NCBI GenBank assembly: GCA_022241785.1
Contig: JAKOMP010000058.1
Coordinates: 110 to 42,125, forward strand
Direction: 5' to 3'
Length of the DNA: 42,016 nucleotides
From: Cyanocohniella sp. LLY
GTDB lineage: Bacteria > Cyanobacteriota > Cyanobacteriia > Cyanobacteriales > Nostocaceae
Each line of letters opens with the position of its first letter. Position 1 is the first letter of the stretch. Below are positions 8,554 through 16,943 of this stretch, piece after piece. A program made the position numbers and the translations under genes. The notes beneath the pieces were generated by a model, which was not told the DNA's origin, did not search any database, and saw only the letters and a list, made by a program, of their open reading frames with translations.

Positions 8554-9570
8554 TTAACAAAAATGCTGAAATCCCCGATTGAGATTTAAAACTTGGTCGG
8601 GGATTTTTTTATGTTTATCTTGTAGGAGTACTTGTGAACTGGCTGTAATCGTGCCAACTATAGCTGCACAGTTACCTAGTTCTTGTACTAAAGTATTTGC
8701 TGGTTTTTCTGGTAAGCACAGAACTAATTCAAAGTCTTCGCCACCATAGAGAGCATATTCTAGCCCTTGTGCTGGTGTCACCCAGTGGCTAAAAGCGAAT
8801 GGTAAAGGGATTTTTTGACTTTCGAGGATAGCACCAACACCACTGGCACGGCAAATTTGTAAAATCGCATCTGCTAAACCATCGCTACTGTCCATGCCGG
8901 CGATGGGAAGATGAGGGAATGGGGAGTAGGATTCAAGAATTTGCCAGAGTGTGGGTAGGACATCTAAGCGTGGTTGTGGACGCTGATGGGCTTTGATTAA
9001 GCTTATATATTCTGCATCAGTCAAGTTTTGCTTGAGTTCGGGGTGCAAAAGTAGTTGTAAGCCAGCATGGGAGGCTCCATGAATGCCAGTAACCACGATC
9101 GCATCCCCTACTTGAGCAGCAGCACGACGGATAATTTGATGGGGATGAACTTGACCAAAGGCAGTGATGGATATGGTATTCACAGGCGATCGCACGACAT
9201 CACCCCCAACAATCGGTGTATTGTATTGTTGCAGGCATTCTGTCATTCCCTGGTATAAACGTTCTACCCAACTTACGCTCACTTCTCCAGGAAGTCCCAA
9301 CCCGACAGTTATGCCTAAAGGAGATGCTCCCATTGCCGCTAAATCAGATAAATTAGCAGCCGCAGCCCTCCAACCAGCATCTTCTGGGGATGTGGTGTCA
9401 TGGCTAAAATGCACGCCATCAACCAGCACATCCGTTGTCACTACCAAAGATTGTCCTGGTGCAGTTAAAAGTACTGCTGCGTCATCCCCAATCACTTCTG
9501 GGGGACAAAAGCTTTGCAATCTGGCTAAAAGACCTTGCTCGCCGATATCTTGAACTTTAGTCATTGTCAT
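8554..9570 (-). CDS. thiL: Thiamine-monophosphate kinase
   Basis: Phosphorylates thiamine monophosphate to the active cofactor thiamine diphosphate with ATP. The 338-residue protein has the PurM/AIR-synthase-like fold with GDDAAVLL near residue 27, VVTTDVLVDGVHF (about 39-51), the DLAAMGA metal segment, VVGGDVVRSP, GMDSSDGLADA and the late YGGEDFELVLCLP, all ThiL hallmarks. The ATG at 9570 and another at 9564 are both possible starts. It converges on gap2; the gap2 terminator hairpin lies inside its last codons. Two other thiamine genes, thiE and thiS, are in the window but 19 kb away. Confidence 0.95.
   Translation of the reverse strand: MTMTKVQDIGEQGLLARLQSFCPPEVIGDDAAVLLTAPGQSLVVTTDVLVDGVHFSHDTTSPEDAGWRAAAANLSDLAAMGASPLGITVGLGLPGEVSVSWVERLYQGMTECLQQYNTPIVGGDVVRSPVNTISITAFGQVHPHQIIRRAAAQVGDAIVVTGIHGASHAGLQLLLHPELKQNLTDAEYISLIKAHQRPQPRLDVLPTLWQILESYSPFPHLPIAGMDSSDGLADAILQICRASGVGAILESQKIPLPFAFSHWVTPAQGLEYALYGGEDFELVLCLPEKPANTLVQELGNCAAIVGTITASSQVLLQDKHKKIPDQVLNLNRGFQHFC
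8570..8610 (+). terminator. Rho-independent terminator (plus strand, for gap2)
   Basis: AATCCCCGA at 8570-8578 is perfectly inverted as TCGGGGATT at 8597-8605, with an 18-base loop, and T continues to 8610. This gives a 9-base-pair stem with a T run on the plus strand, about 185 bases after the gap2 stop. It overlaps the last codons of the convergent thiL gene. On the minus strand the stem is not followed at once by T. Confidence 0.72.
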
Positions 9571-9579
9571 TATCCCCGC

Positions 9580-9629
9580 TCGTAGTAGGCGCTTGAGCGC
9601 CTAATTAAGCACTAAAGTGCTGACTACGA
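9580..9629. repeat. Cloverleaf-like repeat: two perfect hairpins inside an outer stem
   Basis: TCGTAGT (9580-9586) pairs perfectly with ACTACGA (9623-9629). Between them lie AGGCGCT/AGCGCCT (9587-9593 with 9596-9602) and AGCACT/AGTGCT (9608-9613 with 9616-9621). All three stems are free of mismatches, giving a compact three-way junction of 50 bases. It occupies most of the short spacer between thiL and the cyclophilin gene, and would fold similarly in DNA or in RNA of either strand. Confidence 0.7.
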
Positions 9630-9637
9630 ACTAAATT

Positions 9638-10744
9638 TTACGCTGCTTGTGGTTCAACTAAATTTTCGATGCCTTGAATTACGGTTGCCGATTCAATTTT
9701 GTCACCTGCTTTGAGTGTGTCCAAAATTTCCTTACCTCCGGTAAGATAACCAAAAACGGCATAGCGTCCGTCTAACAGGTTGCGTCCGGCGGGGGTGAGT
9801 TCTGGCTCAAACAAAAAGAAGAAAAATTGTGAGGAACCACCATTTACTTCATTTTCGGGGCGAGCCATTGCTAATGCACCAAAGGAAGAAAAAGGCAGAA
9901 CTGGCATATCAAGATAACGACCAGCCTGTTCTAGAGTAATGCCATAAGTAGGTTCTGCGTCACCTTCCACCAAAACTTCTAAGGGAATAGCACGGTATTT
10001 GCCAGTTTTGGGGTCAATAAAACCTACTTCTTTTCCTGGTGGATCTCCGGTTTGTAGGACGTAAGATTCTTCCGAACGGGTAAATTCTAAGCCGTCATAA
10101 AAACCTCGCTGTACTAAATCCACAAAGTTGCCAGCTGTGACGGGGGCGCTATAACCATCTACAACAAGGGTTAGCTCACCTTTGCTGGTTTTCATAGCCA
10201 CGGTGGCTCGACCTTTGAGTTGAGGGAGGTTATTGTACTCAGTAGGCACTTCAAAGGGAAATTCCGTCACCATTGACTCTTCCAACTGAGTAACAATATT
10301 CAGCAGTTTGTTTCTGCCTTCGAGGATTTGTTCTTTATCTTTGGCTTTGACAGATTCTTGGAGTGAATCTACACCAGATTTTAATTCAGTAATCCAAGCT
10401 TCGGCTTGGGGTTGGCGTTCTGCGGGAACGCTTGCTAGGATTTGGGAAGGTTTATCGAGAACCCGGGATGCTTGACTGAGGTCTTTGGAAATAGCACCCC
10501 AGCGTCGATTGGCTCGCAACTGGGTGGAGATGTCTTCTAAACTGGTTTGCAGTTTCCGGACTGGTTTATTGTCTATCGGGAGTGCATACCTTAATAAAGC
10601 CTTGCCGTCAGTAATTGCATTTCCAGATGGCAGGGCGGCATTACTAGAAGGAGTCCAGCCAGCTGTATTTATGCCTAAAAATATTGTTACTAACAATATT
10701 GCCATTAGGCTGTGCTTCAGCCAGGATTTTAATATGTTAAACAT
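9638..10744 (-). CDS. Cyclophilin-type peptidyl-prolyl isomerase, exported (TLP40-like)
   Basis: A secreted prolyl isomerase, probably in the thylakoid lumen or periplasm. I chose the ATG at 10744: the protein then starts MFNILKSWLKHSLMAILL, a classic positive-then-hydrophobic signal peptide ending near SSNAALP. A longer frame begins at 10834 and would put 30 residues before this signal. After the signal come about 150 helical residues (ILASVPAERQPQAEAWI, KAKDKEQILEGRNKLL) like the N-domain of plant TLP38/TLP40, then the cyclophilin barrel (about 175-360) with KTSKGELTLVV, GNFVDLVQRGFYDGLEF, GGSSQFFFFLFEP and YAVFGYLTGG. About 368 residues in all. The general family is clear; activity and exact place are inferred. 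Confidence 0.88.
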   Translation of the reverse strand: MFNILKSWLKHSLMAILLVTIFLGINTAGWTPSSNAALPSGNAITDGKALLRYALPIDNKPVRKLQTSLEDISTQLRANRRWGAISKDLSQASRVLDKPSQILASVPAERQPQAEAWITELKSGVDSLQESVKAKDKEQILEGRNKLLNIVTQLEESMVTEFPFEVPTEYNNLPQLKGRATVAMKTSKGELTLVVDGYSAPVTAGNFVDLVQRGFYDGLEFTRSEESYVLQTGDPPGKEVGFIDPKTGKYRAIPLEVLVEGDAEPTYGITLEQAGRYLDMPVLPFSSFGALAMARPENEVNGGSSQFFFFLFEPELTPAGRNLLDGRYAVFGYLTGGKEILDTLKAGDKIESATVIQGIENLVEPQAA

Positions 10745-11005
10745 GATGGGATGGCTCAAATGCAGCATCAAATTGTTCACTAGGCGTAACCCATCAACCA
10801 TCTTCCCACAGTTAGGAGTGCTGAGTAAGGACATGGGGGGGGATGAGGCAGATGATTACAGTAAAAGCCCAAATTATTCCCTAGTACCCAGTCCCCACTA
10901 CCCAATACCAGTACCCTTTAACTAAGTTACTCAACGATTAATGACTAATTACAACGATGGAAGGGTACAATAAATGCCGATTGTCTTCCCAAATTTGCAA
11001 GTTTC

Positions 11006-11563
11006 ATGATCTCTAGTAACGACTTTCGACCCGGTGTCTCAATTGTGTTAGATGGGTCTGTATGGCGAGTGGTAGATTTCCTCCATGTTAAGCCAGGTAA
11101 AGGCTCTGCTTTTGTCCGGACAACTCTCAAAAGTGTTCAAACTGGCAAGGTACTAGAAAAAACTTTCCGGGCTGGGGAAACAGTACCACAAGCTACTCTA
11201 GAAAAAATTACGATGCAGCATACCTATAAAGAGGGCGAAGAGTTCGTCTTTATGGATATGGAAACCTACGAAGAAAATAGATTGAGCGTGGAGCAAATTG
11301 GCGATCGCGTGAAGTACCTCAAAGAAGGTATGGAAGTCAACGTTATTCGTTGGGGAGAGCAAGTACTAGAAGTAGAACTGCCCAATTCGGTGGTTTTGGA
11401 AATTGTGCAAACAGATCCAGGTGTCAAAGGTGATACAGCTACAGGTGGGACTAAACCAGCCACCCTAGAAACCGGAGCCACTGTAATGGTTCCATTGTTT
11501 GTTGCTCAGGGAGAACGTATCAAAATTGATACCCGTGAGGATAAATATTTAGGCAGGGAATAA
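11006..11563 (+). CDS. efp: Elongation factor P
   Basis: Helps ribosomes stalled at consecutive prolines form peptide bonds. The 185-residue protein starts [17 protein letters not shown] and has the KOW-like first domain with the loop lysine K32 in VKPGKGSAF, followed by two OB domains; the end [14 protein letters not shown] contains the family signature. The ATG at 11006 gives the standard EF-P length. The gene heads a plus-strand run with accB 108 bases and an ArsR-type regulator further downstream, an order common in cyanobacteria. No lysine-modifying enzyme is visible next to it. Confidence 0.97.
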   Translation: MISSNDFRPGVSIVLDGSVWRVVDFLHVKPGKGSAFVRTTLKSVQTGKVLEKTFRAGETVPQATLEKITMQHTYKEGEEFVFMDMETYEENRLSVEQIGDRVKYLKEGMEVNVIRWGEQVLEVELPNSVVLEIVQTDPGVKGDTATGGTKPATLETGATVMVPLFVAQGERIKIDTREDKYLGRE

Positions 11564-11596
11564 ATTTAATTTCATCTCAGGGCAAATTTCGATTAC

Positions 11597-11627
11597 AGTC
11601 CCTGCATCAGGGATTTAATCCCTGCCA
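11597..11627. repeat. Short palindrome between efp and accB
   Basis: AGGGATT (11609-11615) and AATCCCT (11617-11623) form a perfect palindrome around one T, preceded by another TCCCTGC so that TCCCTGC is also directly repeated. No T run follows, so it is not a clear terminator. It lies in the 108-base gap of a likely operon. Confidence 0.45.
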
Positions 11628-11671
11628 CACTTAAGATTCTTATTTACGGATAGGTCGAGGTAATAAAAACT

Positions 11672-12229
11672 GTGCCATTGGACTTTAATGAAATCCGCCA
11701 ACTGCTGGCCACGATCGCGCAAACAGATATTGCCGAAGTAACGCTCAAAAGCGATGACTTTGAACTAACGGTACGTAAGTCGGTTAGTTTTAGCAATCAA
11801 TTTTTGTCAGTTAGTCAAGCAGCTTTAAGCGGTGTGGTTGGTTCGGGATTGACATCGGTTTCCCCAACTGGAACCCCAGCAACAGCACCAAATCAAAGTA
11901 CGGAGGCGGGAACGAGTCGCGTAGATAATGCTGCAACTAGTTCTAGCGTGCAGATTTCAGCCAATTCCTCCTCCACAATTGACAAGAGACTAGTAGAAGT
12001 GGATTCCCCCATGGTAGGAACGTTTTATCGCGCTCCTGCACCGGGTGAGGCTGCTTTTGTCGAAGTGGGCGATCGCGTCCGTAGTGGTCAAACAGTCTGT
12101 ATCATTGAAGCTATGAAGCTGATGAATGAAATCGAGGCTGAAGTATCTGGACAAGTAATGGAAATTCTTGTCCAAAATGGCGAACCAGTGGAATATGGTC
12201 AACCTTTGATGCGAATTAACCCCGATTAG
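11672..12229 (+). CDS. accB: Biotin carboxyl carrier protein of acetyl-CoA carboxylase
   Basis: Carries biotin between the biotin carboxylase and carboxyltransferase parts of acetyl-CoA carboxylase, the first step of fatty acid synthesis. The start is GTG at 11672, giving [20 protein letters not shown]; the frame has no better ATG before the conserved N-terminal region. A Ser/Thr/Ala/Pro-rich linker (about 50-105) leads to the biotinyl domain (about 108-185) with [15 protein letters not shown] and the biotinylation site [12 protein letters not shown], lysine K149. The length of 185 residues is normal. It lies between efp and an ArsR-family gene on the same strand. The partners accA, accC and accD are not in this window. 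Confidence 0.96.
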   Translation: MPLDFNEIRQLLATIAQTDIAEVTLKSDDFELTVRKSVSFSNQFLSVSQAALSGVVGSGLTSVSPTGTPATAPNQSTEAGTSRVDNAATSSSVQISANSSSTIDKRLVEVDSPMVGTFYRAPAPGEAAFVEVGDRVRSGQTVCIIEAMKLMNEIEAEVSGQVMEILVQNGEPVEYGQPLMRINPD

Positions 12230-12310
12230 GTATTAATGTATATATCAAGTGAGTCATTGATATCACAATGAGTCATTTGTAAAATTGTCTGTTCTTGCGG
12301 GTCAATCCTG

Positions 12311-12658
12311 ATGAAACAAGCGTTGCCTGTACCACCGGAAGTGGTGCAACAAGTAGCCGAATACTTCAGCCTTTTAAGTGAACCGATGCGCCTCCGGCTG
12401 CTGCACTTACTACGGGATGAAGAAAAATGCGTGCAAGAATTGGTAGAGGCAACACAGACTTCTCAGGCTAATGTGTCCAAACACCTGAAAGTAATGTGGC
12501 AAGCAGGAATCCTTAGCCGCCGCAGTGAAGGGACTTGCGCTTACTATCGGGTGGAAGATGAAATGATTTTTGAATTATGTAATCGGGTGTGCGATCGCCT
12601 TGCCACAAGGCTAGAAAATCAAGCCCGCAGTTTTCGCGTGCTGAATGGCAAAAGTTAA
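12311..12658 (+). CDS. ArsR/SmtB-family winged-helix transcriptional regulator
   Basis: A 115-residue DNA-binding protein with one winged-helix domain: LSEPMRLRLLHLLRDEEKC (about 22-40), the recognition helix TSQANVSKHLKVMWQAGIL (about 50-68) and the wing SRRSEGTCAYYRVED. Cysteines are at 40, 76, 90 and 94. C40 lies at the start of the helix that in some family members carries a metal- or thiol-sensing ELCVC box, but that box is not present, so the inducer cannot be named; C90/C94 form a CxxxC pair in the last helix. It follows accB by 81 bases and may be co-transcribed. No metal transporter, arsenate gene or other obvious target is adjacent. Confidence 0.88.
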   Translation: MKQALPVPPEVVQQVAEYFSLLSEPMRLRLLHLLRDEEKCVQELVEATQTSQANVSKHLKVMWQAGILSRRSEGTCAYYRVEDEMIFELCNRVCDRLATRLENQARSFRVLNGKS

Positions 12659-12667
12659 GTCAGTTGT

Positions 12668-12702
12668 CAGTTATCAGTAAACAGTGCCTAGACTGATAAC
12701 TG
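12668..12702. terminator. Inverted repeat between convergent regulator and GerMN genes
   Basis: CAGTTATCAGT at 12668-12678 is perfectly inverted as ACTGATAACTG at 12692-12702, an 11-base-pair stem with a 13-base loop. Further copies of GATAACTGATAGCTGATAAC follow directly. The position between two convergent genes fits a two-way terminator, but the stem is AT-rich and no long T run follows, so it may equally be an interspersed repeat. Confidence 0.45.
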
Positions 12703-12725
12703 ATAGCTGATAACTGTTATCTGAA

Positions 12726-13331
12726 CTAAAGTGGGTAATTTTCCTCGAAACTTTTACGAGTTAGTGGCTGTTGCAATTCCACCCCTTCACCGCCTAAAAC
12801 ATTCAACTGTTGACCATTGATGTCTATGTAGACTTTGGCGCTGGGATCTAAGGTGGTAGCTGTGTAAACGACTTGCCCTACACGTGCAACCATTGAAGTA
12901 CTACCACCACCAGTGGTAAATTCTTCAGATAAATTTACGTGAACTTCATCATTTTCGGTTTTCAAACCCAACAACTTGGTTCCTTGGGGGATAGTGGTCG
13001 AATCGGTTCCTTCGGTTGGCCCGGCTAATAAAGTTTGGAAAGCTGTTTCTAACACTTGATTTGGCTGTGTAGCAGCTATTTGAACTGGTTGGGGAACTAA
13101 ATCAACCGTTGTGGCTCTTGGTCTGAGCCAATAAATATTTGCTGTTTGTTCGTTACCTGGCTGGGTTGTTGATTGTTGAGGCTGTCTGATGGTTTGAGAT
13201 GGGCTGGTTGGTGTAGGCGTCTGTTGTTGAGTGGTCAGCCAAGCTACTCCACCACCCACCGCCACGACTGCTGCGGAAACTGCTGCAATTACACCTGAAG
13301 AAATACGTTTAGATCCTTGTTGGTCGTTCAT
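12726..13331 (-). CDS. GerMN domain-containing protein, membrane-anchored
   Basis: A 201-residue envelope protein of unknown role. After a short charged start (MNDQQGSKRISSG) there is one hydrophobic segment (about 12-30, VIAAVSAAVVAVGGGVAWL), then a Thr/Pro/Gln-rich linker (about 33-62), then a GerMN domain (about 65-195) containing ANIYWLRP, FQTLLAGPTEG, GTKLLGLKTENDEVHVNLSE and VVYTATTLDPSAKVYIDING. GerMN domains occur in spore germination protein GerM and in many exported proteins of non-sporulating bacteria; in cyanobacteria the function is not known to me. The domain would face the periplasm. It is convergent with the ArsR-family gene. Confidence 0.85.
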   Translation of the reverse strand: MNDQQGSKRISSGVIAAVSAAVVAVGGGVAWLTTQQQTPTPTSPSQTIRQPQQSTTQPGNEQTANIYWLRPRATTVDLVPQPVQIAATQPNQVLETAFQTLLAGPTEGTDSTTIPQGTKLLGLKTENDEVHVNLSEEFTTGGGSTSMVARVGQVVYTATTLDPSAKVYIDINGQQLNVLGGEGVELQQPLTRKSFEENYPL

Positions 13332-14079
13332 ATTTTAAAACCTTTCTGTCTGGGGACTGAGATAGTGTTGTTCAGAGGAGCAGCCTGCTTAACGACGATA
13401 TAGATGCGTGGGGAGTTTCTTAAAAATCTAGAAATGCCTTGATTTGTGAAAATTGTACTGAGTTGATCTTTTGCCTGTTTTCATACCAATTTTTGGTGGC
13501 GACATTCGTCATCCTCTTGGTTAGACTATTTCAGCAATTTGTAATTATGCACCCATCGTCACTTTATCTCTTCTTTAATTTTAGGGTGACAATCCTACTC
13601 CGTCACCCGAATCTTAATGTAAATATAATCGTTTATTGAAATACTGAGTTCCCAAGAAGGTCTAGGGTAAGATATTTATAACTTGGCATCCTCACTATTG
13701 GTGAAATTAAATGTCGCTAAGAGTGAAGTATCTCAATTGTCATGTTGTAATCTACATCTTTTAAGATATTAATCAAATTTTCAATACCAATTTCTAGCAA
13801 GGGGCAGATAGCAACTTAGCTCCTACACTCTTTTTATGTTTCAAATGCAAGTTTGAGCGCTACCAGGACTTACGTAAACTTAACGTATTTTCGTCATTGC
13901 GACCGTAGGGAAGCAATCTCAAAGCCTTTATTTTCATGACGAGTGCGTAAGTCCTAGCTACTATTGCAGCATCATGAATTTTTCGTTTTGTCTGGGGGAG
14001 TTTTTGAACTCACAATAAGTATAACAGTTTAAAATTTTACAATAAAATTCTTTGTAGTTTTGATCTATACGTAACGGTA
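13332..14079. other. Long intergenic spacer with a MITE-like element
   Basis: About 750 bases without a gene I can support. A 66-codon plus-strand frame at 13439-13639 is hydrophobic and AT-driven, uses a non-ATG start and has no domain, so I do not call it. The only clear structure is the inverted-repeat element at 13864-13957, listed separately. Confidence 0.55.
13864..13957. mobile_element. MITE-like element with ACTTACG(T/C) inverted ends
   Basis: The left end reads AGGACTTACGT (13865-13875) and the right end, read on the minus strand, TAGGACTTACGCACT (from 13956 inward), so about eleven bases are inverted at the two ends of a 94-base segment. The interior contains CGTCATTGCGACC and AAGCAATCTC, close to a widespread bacterial interspersed motif. 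There is no coding capacity. ACTTACGCA-type ends are, to my knowledge, common on small insertion elements of Nostocales; the parent transposase is not in the window. Confidence 0.6.
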
Positions 14080-14697
14080 CTAATTTGCCTTTATTGCTAC
14101 TCCTTTATATAAATAACCTGCAATTTTTGGTAAATTTTCACCCACAAATTCTTCTAACTGGACATTATCAAACTGTTGCTCAACGAGTTGTCTAATATTA
14201 CGATTAAAATGACAACCATCTCCAATGATTTTTTGTATTGGTGTTAAGCGGTTTTGCCAAACTTGAATTTTTGGTTCATTACTCAATCCATGTTCTAAAA
14301 AAAAGAACTTTCCACCCGGCTTCAAGACTCGATATACTTCTTTTAAAGCTTGTTCAATTTTGGTAATGCTACATAAAGTAAATGTACTCACTACACTATC
14401 AAATGTATTATCTAACATTGGTAAACTTTCACCATTCAAAACTTGATTATCGACAGTAATAGAAGATGATTGAATCCGCTTTTCTGCTAATTTATTAGCT
14501 CCTGGATTAGAATCAATTGTGACCAGATGTTCCAGTCCTTTAGGATAGTAAGAAAGATTTAAACCTGTACCAAAACCAATTTCTAAGACTTCTCCTTTGA
14601 CTTGTGCCAAAATCTCTTTCCTATATTTGGCAATATTTGGGTCAGATAGAGACCAATCAAGCAGATATGGCAGTATTTTTTGTGCATAAAATCCCAT
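14080..14697 (-). CDS. Class I SAM-dependent methyltransferase
   Basis: A 205-residue methyltransferase of the UbiE/methyltransferase-11 type with the SAM-binding motif I VLEIGFGTGLNLSYYP (about 36-51), an acidic residue at the end of the next strand (VTIDSNPGA), the motif IV region FDSVVSTFTLCSI and the post-motif YRVLKPGGKFFFLEHG. The substrate cannot be told. The overall look, with a GNRLTPIQKIIGDGCHFNR-like C-terminal half (QNRLTPIQKIIGDGCHFN), resembles small-molecule or lipid methyltransferases related to METTL7 proteins; that is family-level resemblance only. It lies alone between long spacers. Its AT-rich composition is a little below its neighbours. Confidence 0.85.
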   Translation of the reverse strand: MGFYAQKILPYLLDWSLSDPNIAKYRKEILAQVKGEVLEIGFGTGLNLSYYPKGLEHLVTIDSNPGANKLAEKRIQSSSITVDNQVLNGESLPMLDNTFDSVVSTFTLCSITKIEQALKEVYRVLKPGGKFFFLEHGLSNEPKIQVWQNRLTPIQKIIGDGCHFNRNIRQLVEQQFDNVQLEEFVGENLPKIAGYLYKGVAIKAN

Positions 14698-15095
14698 ATG
14701 CTATTTCCATGTAAATTTATTGGCAAACTTGTAAATATTTATCTTACTCATGGACTGGTTTCAGAGTTTGTTACATCTCTATTGTATAACCTTCGACATT
14801 AATGATTTTATACATAGATATATAATTTTTTCATTATTCGGCATATCCGCTCATTCCATGAGCCATTGTAATTACGAACTTGCGAATAGCCGAGTCAATA
14901 CGGCCAGTTAAATCATGTATGGAGCGCAGCCATACCCGCAGGGTGTTAAAAAATTAGCCTGATCAAATGCTGACTTTCACCTCATGTGGAAAAGTCCACG
15001 GAAAATCTAACTTCCGCTCTCAGCAATTCAAAGTCTCTCGCCTCGCAGGAGAGAGATTTAGAGAGAGGTTTTCCAGATACCGTGAAAAGTTAGGA
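14698..15095. other. Intergenic spacer upstream of the methyltransferase
   Basis: No gene is supported. Near 15031-15076 the sequence has CTCTCGCCTCGCAGGAGAG, a short hairpin, followed by AGAGAGAGG, which resembles purine-rich interspersed repeats of this group. A 60-codon frame at 14967-15149 runs into the kinase gene on the other strand and is rejected. Confidence 0.5.
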
Positions 15096-16943
15096 TCAAA
15101 TGGCGGAAAAGACAACCCGAAAACCGCATATCCTCAGTCCACCATCTGATTCATTCCAACTCCGGCTAGCACTACGACAAAGTTCTGCACTAAAATTCCA
15201 AGAACCGCCACGTAATACCCGGCGATAAACATCACCTTCGACTTCCCAAGCGGTTCCATCTGCGGGTGCGTCATGATAATTATTGTGCCAAGCATCAGCA
15301 CACCATTCCCACACTAACCCGTGCATATCATATAATCCGAAAGCGTTGGCTACTTGAAAACTACCGACATCGGTTGTTTCTTTACGGAATTTGCTTTTTG
15401 CTTCCCCACTATTAGTATCGCTACTACAGTTGACTAAATCAGAGGTAATCGTTTCGCCAAAGTGAAAAGATGTAGTAGTTCCCGCACGACAAGCATATTC
15501 CCATTCGGCTTCGCTGGGTAAACGATATTCGCGTCCAGTTTTCTCTGACAGTCTGGCACAAAATTCTACAGCTTCATACCAAGATACATTTTCTACTGGT
15601 CGATTTAGACCTTTGAATTTAGAAGGGTAGGGATTTAAAGCTTGTTTAACTTTAGGTAAAGCTGCTACGACTTTCCATTGTGCTTGAGTTATGGGAAATT
15701 TACCCATAAGAAATGGTTTGAGGGTGACTTTGTGTTGAGGACGTTCGTCAGCATCTCCTTCAAACTCTGGCGAACCCATCATAAAAGTATCACCGGGAAT
15801 CGATACCATTTCTAGTGTAATTAACTGATTGAGGGCTTCTGCAAAGAATTTCGCATTGAGGCGATCGCGGTTGACTTCTCTTCCGGCTGTATCTACCGTG
15901 ACTACTTCAAATTCATAGGTTTCTAAAGCAGGTAAGGGAGGTGTAATTTTTTTGGTTAATAGTGGTAATCGAATTAAGGTAGGATGGGAATTTACCGCAA
16001 TTTTTGGTTCAACAACAGCTTGTTTTGTAGCTTTCAAGTCATTGATAACTTCTGTAGCTGATTGATATCTTTCACTAGGTAAATGTCTGACTAATTTATT
16101 TAAAATTTTACTTAAATCTTCACTGATAACAATTCCTTTTTTTTGTAAATATTCTTGCCATAACCAATGAGCATTCATGGCATCATAAAGAGGATCATTA
16201 ATTTGTCCGTAAGTATCTTGTAAAGGCAAGCATTGAGTTAACAGCCGCACACAAGTTACACCCAAGGAATATAAGTCACTAGCATGACAAGGAAAACCAG
16301 CCATTTGTTCAGATGGAGCATAACCAATGGTATAAATGACCGTAGCTTGTCTAGCTAAACTAGTTTGTGTTACTTGTTTAGCACCACCAAAGTCAATTAA
16401 TACTGGTTTACCATCACTTTTTCGCCGGATGATATTTTCTGGTTTGATATCTCGATGAATTACATTAGAAGCATGAATAAATTCAAGAACAGGTAATAAA
16501 TCAGTTAAAAGTTGCCGAATTTGCTGTTCATTAAAGGGTTTTTGTTGAACTTCTGTTAATAGTGTTTCTCCTTCAATAAATTCTTGGACAAGATATAAGC
16601 TAGAAGCTTGTTCAAAGTAAGCTAATAATCGGGGAATTTGGGTATGGTTTTCTCCTAGTTCGTACAATCGAAATGCTTCTTCTTTGAAGAATTCTGCTGC
16701 TTTGTTACGTTGTGCTGTTCCTTGGACTTGCGGAAAAAATTGTTTGATAACGCAAGGAGCGTTAAGCCTATCCGCATCTTCTGTGGCGTAAGTTCTACTA
16801 AATCCACCTTCTCCTAATAGGCTCAATACGCGATAGCGATTTCTCAGAAATTTGCCAAAGTTACTTTGTCCGCAACTCATGCAAAATCTGTTACCTTCAG
16901 GGTTGAATGGATTTGAGCAATTGGGATTTTGGCAGATTTGCAT
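15096..16943 (-). CDS. Ser/Thr protein kinase fused to FGE-sulfatase (SUMF1-like) domain
   Basis: A 615-residue three-part protein. Residues 1-26 form a zinc ribbon with C4, C9, C21 and C24. A eukaryotic-type kinase follows (about 36-300): glycine loop GEGGFS at 44-49, lysine K67 in CVIKQF, catalytic loop HRDIKPEN with H163/D165, DFGGAKQ from 184, and a GYAPSEQ activation-segment end. The C-terminal part (about 375-612) is a formylglycine-generating-enzyme-like domain: MVSIPGDTFMMGSPE, VENVSWYEAVEFCARLS, YRLPSEAEWEYACRAGTTT, GLVWEWCADAW, VLRGGSW and GFRVV. The catalytic residues of the kinase are intact. Such fusions are frequent in filamentous cyanobacteria; the FGE domain may bind a substrate or modify proteins. 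No sulfatase gene is adjacent. Confidence 0.93.
   Translation of the reverse strand: MQICQNPNCSNPFNPEGNRFCMSCGQSNFGKFLRNRYRVLSLLGEGGFSRTYATEDADRLNAPCVIKQFFPQVQGTAQRNKAAEFFKEEAFRLYELGENHTQIPRLLAYFEQASSLYLVQEFIEGETLLTEVQQKPFNEQQIRQLLTDLLPVLEFIHASNVIHRDIKPENIIRRKSDGKPVLIDFGGAKQVTQTSLARQATVIYTIGYAPSEQMAGFPCHASDLYSLGVTCVRLLTQCLPLQDTYGQINDPLYDAMNAHWLWQEYLQKKGIVISEDLSKILNKLVRHLPSERYQSATEVINDLKATKQAVVEPKIAVNSHPTLIRLPLLTKKITPPLPALETYEFEVVTVDTAGREVNRDRLNAKFFAEALNQLITLEMVSIPGDTFMMGSPEFEGDADERPQHKVTLKPFLMGKFPITQAQWKVVAALPKVKQALNPYPSKFKGLNRPVENVSWYEAVEFCARLSEKTGREYRLPSEAEWEYACRAGTTTSFHFGETITSDLVNCSSDTNSGEAKSKFRKETTDVGSFQVANAFGLYDMHGLVWEWCADAWHNNYHDAPADGTAWEVEGDVYRRVLRGGSWNFSAELCRSASRSWNESDGGLRICGFRVVFSAI

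Noticed and set aside
13439-13639. 66-codon hydrophobic plus-strand frame
   Set aside because: Non-ATG start, no ribosome site, and AT-rich codons alone explain its hydrophobic look.
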